From NCBI GenBank assembly GCA_028874915.1, contig JAPPHA010000081.1:19421-83420 (forward strand): DNA of 64,000 nt, read 5' to 3'. How positions within the stretch are numbered: the first letter of the stretch is position 1; each line of letters begins with the position of its first letter. Under the pieces are notes generated by a model that worked only from the letters and a program-made list of their open reading frames with translations, was not told the DNA's origin and did not search any database. The stretch comes from Paracoccaceae bacterium. Its GTDB lineage: Bacteria; Pseudomonadota; Alphaproteobacteria; Rhodobacterales; Rhodobacteraceae. A program made the position numbers and the translations under genes. This document shows, one piece after another, positions 61,011-64,000 of this stretch.

Positions 61011-64000
61011 TCACACCGTTTGTCGATCACCCTCGCCGGCGGGTAAGGACAACAAATCCCGCCGTATGTCTTCGGCAATCTCTTCGACTTCCCTGGCCAC
61101 CCTAGGCTCCAACCCGAGTTCCCGCTCCAGTGCCGTCCTTAGCGGAAGCAGAAGATCGCCAGCGGGCGACGACTTGATCAGACCGCACATCCTCTCCGGT
61201 CCAACGCCCACCGAGAGATCCGCCAAGGTCACAAGCACGTCCCTCGGCAACGTTTTCAGTTGGGGAAGGATCGACAGTGCCGTCTCGACATCCCCGGCGC
61301 ACGCTTCGCCATCGCCGACCATCAGGTTCGACCGGGCCCGGATCAGATGGCCCTGCAGTCTGTTGTCCGGAATTCCTGCACGCTCCTGCAGCAGCGCACG
61401 GTCAAGAAACCCGAGGGCGTTCCCTGGGCGGCCCTTGGTCAATTCGTGCTGTGCCAGCCCGTAAAGCGCCGATTCCGCTTCGTCTCGAAGCGTCGGCACA
61501 TCGCTCTCCTCGAAGCGCCGGACCACCTCGTCCCACGCCGCGATCCCCTCCTCGGTCCGGTCCATAGCGACCAGCAAGCCGCCCTTGTTAACGAGAGATT
61601 GTGCGACGGCTACGACACCATAGGGCTCGTCGGCGTCCCCGTACCGCCGGAGCGCCTCGTTACAGGCGTCAAGCGCCTCTTCCGGCCGGTTCAACGAACG
61701 CAGCACCATCACGCTGTTGAGGACCGCCGTCGCAATGTCCTCGTGATACAGGGGTGCGTCGCCCTCCCCGAAACGGCGCACGACGTCAAACCAAACTCCG
61801 ACGGCGTCTTCAGGCCGGTTCATGTGGACCAGCGTCGCGCCCTTGTTGACCAGGGCCGAGGCAACCTGCTTCGAGATTCCCGGCTCGTTGCTGTTTCCGA
61901 AACGCCGTTCGATCTCGTCCCAGACGGCCAGCGCCTCTTCGTTCCTGTGCGAAGTAGCCAGCATAATCCCCTTGTTCACGAGAATCCTTGCAATGGTATC
62001 GAGAACCGCCGGCAAGCCACTTCCCTCGAAGCGATCCACCGCCCGGTCACAGGTTGCGATCGCCGCTTCCGTCCGGTTCAACTTGAACAGGTTGGCGCAA
62101 CTTTGCAGGAAGCAGCCTGCGACCAGCGCAACCCACTCCGGCTCATCGCTGGTGCCGAAACGGTCTTCGATCTGCTGCCAGACCGCGAGCGCTTCTTCGT
62201 ATCGGCCCGACCGTTCCAGCAAGTCGCACCTTTGTGCCAATGCATCCGCAACCATGGCGAGGACCCCGGGCCGGTTGTCCCCTCCGAAGCGTTCCACCAC
62301 GTCGCCCCACAGTTCCAACGCTGCATCCTGTCGACCCGAGTGGTGCAGTGCCGCAGCCTTGTTCATCAGCGCTTTGCAAAACGATTCTGCGGCCTCCGGC
62401 GAAACGCCCGCCTCGAAGCGTCTGATCGCTTCCTCCCATGACAATAGCGCTTCAGCGTCCCGCTTCAGTGCAGCCAGCACGTTGCCTCTATTGACGAAAC
62501 AGCGTGCCACCACCTCCCGAAGGATCGGTGCATCACTTGCCGGGTAGCTTTGCACGACCCCGTCGAACGCGGCGAGCGCCTCCTTCAATCGGTTCGACTG
62601 GAGGAGCGCCGTGCCGATGTTCACATGCGCCGAGGCCACCTGTTCGACGACTCTGAGAGAGTCGCTCCTCCCGAATCGCTCCACCACAGCGCCCCAAGCG
62701 TTTATCGCCTCGTCGACCCGGTTCAGCGCGATCAGCGCGTGACCCCGTCCCACCATGGCTGCCGCCAATTCACCGTGTAGTGCCGGCAAACCGCTCTTGC
62801 CGAATCGTTCCAGCACTTCGTCGCAAGCCTCCAAGGCTTCCCCGTGCCGGTTCAATGTGTTCAGCGCAACCGTTGTCCCGATCATCGCATTCGCCACCAG
62901 CGCCTCGAGTGCCGGCACCCGGCTCTTGCCGAAGCGTCGCGCGACCTCGTTCCAGGCTGCCAGCGCTTCCGTGTGGCGGTCCAGGTTGCCCAGCATTCCG
63001 CCCTTGCTCGCGAGCGCCGTCGCCACCACCAGACTGTGGACTTCCCCGTTGTCCGCCCCGAAACGCCTCACCACGTCGTCCAGAACGGCCAGCGCCTCGT
63101 CCGCTCTTCCCAGCTCGCCCAACGCTTTTCCCTTGTTGACGAGCGCCAGCGACACCTGTTCACGATCCGCCAGCGCATCGCACTCCCCGAACCTCTGGAT
63201 GACCTCGTCCCAGGCCGTAATGGCCTCTTGCAACCGACCACCATTCGCGAGCGCCAGCGCTTTCCCCAAGAGTTCCCTCGCAGCCGACGGCGCCGGGGAT
63301 GCCCCGGAAAACTCACTGGACCCATACGCAGGGGCAGGCGGCGCAAGCGAAAGCAACTCCGCGCGATGCGCTTTGAGGGACGGCAATTCGACAAGACGCT
63401 CGAACGCCAACTGGCAGAGAACCAACTCCCCGCCCTCGAACCTCAGCGCTTCCCGCGCCATGCGGGCGCCGATTTCCCTCAGCTTGTCGGTGGAGTAGAA
63501 GGCCTCCATGAATCGGATCAGCGCATCGATCAGCGGTGCCGGTCCGCGCGCCCGGCGCATCAGGTAGTAGATGTTGTAGAGCCGCTCGGTCAGGTAGTAG
63601 AGCTTTCGCCGCGCGCTGCCGCCGCTCACCTCGACCGCGCCCTTGTCGACCAGACGGGCAAGCTGGGCGCTGCACTTGCTGGTCCCGAGCCTGGCCCGGT
63701 CGGCGATCTCGCGCGCGCTCGCCGGTTTCCAGAGATCGGCGAGGGCGAGATACACCTTGCGCTCCTGCGCCGGGAGCGCATCGAGGTGGCTCTTGAAATA
63801 CTCGGTATGGTCGTCGACCAGGTCGAGGAGATCGGCCATCAGCTCGCGGAACGACAGATTCGCGCCGAACCGGGCGACGATTGTCAGCAGCCTGGGACTG
63901 CCACCCGTGAGAATCCGTAGCGCCTGGATCGTCTGAGGCGCCCGCGCCTGCCCCGACACGGTTTGCCACAGGGTCGCGCAGTCTTCCGTGTCGAGCGGAT
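61011..64000 (-). CDS. Large regulator-like protein with winged helix and 43-residue TPR-like repeats (5' end outside window)
   Basis: The frame runs open to the last bases of the window, so the start is missing; at least 995 residues are present. Just before the first in-frame GTG it reads LDTEDCATLWQTVS and then QALRILTGGSPRLLTIVARF, which looks like the lid end of a AAA/STAND ATPase domain. Next comes a winged-helix region (KPASAREIADRARLGTSKC, then KLYYLTERLYNIYYLMRRAR). Then fourteen repeats of exactly 43 residues form a TPR-like solenoid. This architecture fits signal-transduction ATPases with numerous domains, which sense a signal through the repeats. The target is unknown. It is not linked to the Mrp operon except by adjacency. 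Confidence 0.7.
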   Translation of the reverse strand, partial: PLDTEDCATLWQTVSGQARAPQTIQALRILTGGSPRLLTIVARFGANLSFRELMADLLDLVDDHTEYFKSHLDALPAQERKVYLALADLWKPASAREIADRARLGTSKCSAQLARLVDKGAVEVSGGSARRKLYYLTERLYNIYYLMRRARGPAPLIDALIRFMEAFYSTDKLREIGARMAREALRFEGGELVLCQLAFERLVELPSLKAHRAELLSLAPPAPAYGSSEFSGASPAPSAARELLGKALALANGGRLQEAITAWDEVIQRFGECDALADREQVSLALVNKGKALGELGRADEALAVLDDVVRRFGADNGEVHSLVVATALASKGGMLGNLDRHTEALAAWNEVARRFGKSRVPALEALVANAMIGTTVALNTLNRHGEALEACDEVLERFGKSGLPALHGELAAAMVGRGHALIALNRVDEAINAWGAVVERFGRSDSLRVVEQVASAHVNIGTALLQSNRLKEALAAFDGVVQSYPASDAPILREVVARCFVNRGNVLAALKRDAEALLSWEEAIRRFEAGVSPEAAESFCKALMNKAAALHHSGRQDAALELWGDVVERFGGDNRPGVLAMVADALAQRCDLLERSGRYEEALAVWQQIEDRFGTSDEPEWVALVAGCFLQSCANLFKLNRTEAAIATCDRAVDRFEGSGLPAVLDTIARILVNKGIMLATSHRNEEALAVWDEIERRFGNSNEPGISKQVASALVNKGATLVHMNRPEDAVGVWFDVVRRFGEGDAPLYHEDIATAVLNSVMVLRSLNRPEEALDACNEALRRYGDADEPYGVVAVAQSLVNKGGLLVAMDRTEEGIAAWDEVVRRFEESDVPTLRDEAESALYGLAQHELTKGRPGNALGFLDRALLQERAGIPDNRLQGHLIRARSNLMVGDGEACAGDVETALSILPQLKTLPRDVLVTLADLSVGVGPERMCGLIKSSPAGDLLLPLRTALERELGLEPRVAREVEEIAEDIRRDLLSLPAGEGDRQTV
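61431..63236 (-). repeat. Fourteen tandem 129-bp coding repeats (TPR-like, 43 residues each)
   Basis: Each unit begins with Arg and carries an EAL-type helix, a VVRRFG-type turn and a VNKGxxL helix. All fourteen keep exactly 43 codons, while the amino acids vary outside these positions. A partial fifteenth follows. Confidence 0.9.

Noticed and set aside
61431..63236. Tandem repeats checked as a possible CRISPR array.
   Set aside because: The 129-bp units are diverged, in frame and coding, without constant repeats and unique spacers. No other regularly spaced repeats occur in the window.

Overview
The window comes from a fairly high-G+C Gram-negative bacterium, most likely an alphaproteobacterium. 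This rests on the fabA-fabB-fabI operon, a second-type glutamyl-tRNA synthetase, the mreBCD-mrdA-rodA cell-shape operon, several ABC and TRAP uptake systems with GlxA-type and ROK-type regulators, and frequent GTG/TTG starts. No rRNA, tRNA, CRISPR array or complete insertion sequence was found. Intergenic spaces are unusually roomy (several of 0.5-2 kb) and hold at least two gene remnants, so some genome decay is likely. The genus cannot be told from the sequence.

Layout. 0.2-2.9 kb: unsaturated fatty-acid synthesis (fabA, fabB, fabI). 3.8-5.1 kb: gltX (minus strand). 5.4-7.7 kb: amino-acid-type ABC importer (minus strand). 8.7-20.3 kb: a catabolic island. On the plus strand it has two flavoenzymes and an ATP-dependent hydantoinase/oxoprolinase pair (HyuA, HyuB). 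Converging on the minus strand is an operon for an N,N-dimethylformamidase-like alpha/beta pair and a creatinase/M24-fold protein, under a GlxA-like AraC regulator and next to a small ABM-like protein. 21.5-26.1 kb: a TRAP transporter with a DinB-fold protein and a D-2-hydroxyacid dehydrogenase. 26.1-28.2 kb: a gene-poor stretch with a zinc-finger remnant. 28.2-35.3 kb: a ROK repressor divergent from a Ugp-type ABC importer, which is followed by a 2H phosphoesterase-fold protein and an inositol-monophosphatase-family phosphatase. 35.4-35.8 kb: an outer-membrane beta-barrel fragment. 36.0-37.7 kb: nadE. 37.9-40.1 kb: a 28-repeat MORN protein. 40.4-42.1 kb: leuA behind a leucine-rich leader peptide and hairpin. 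42.4-48.2 kb: mreB-mreC-mreD-mrdA-rodA. 48.3-52.2 kb: ghrA-like reductase, an LprI-like secreted protein, and a uracil-DNA-glycosylase-family protein. 52.7-60.8 kb: a ten-gene Mrp/Mnh-type cation/proton antiporter operon (minus strand) with three antiporter-type large subunits and a split MrpA. 61.0-64.0 kb: the C-terminal 980-odd residues of a large regulator-like protein with a winged helix and fourteen 43-residue TPR-like repeats, cut by the window end.

The most distinctive content is the 8.7-20.3 kb island, whose enzymes parallel the chemistry of creatinine/methylhydantoin/amide catabolism. Next are the Ugp importer coupled to a phosphodiesterase-fold and a phosphatase gene with a palindromic operator, and the leuA attenuation-like leader.
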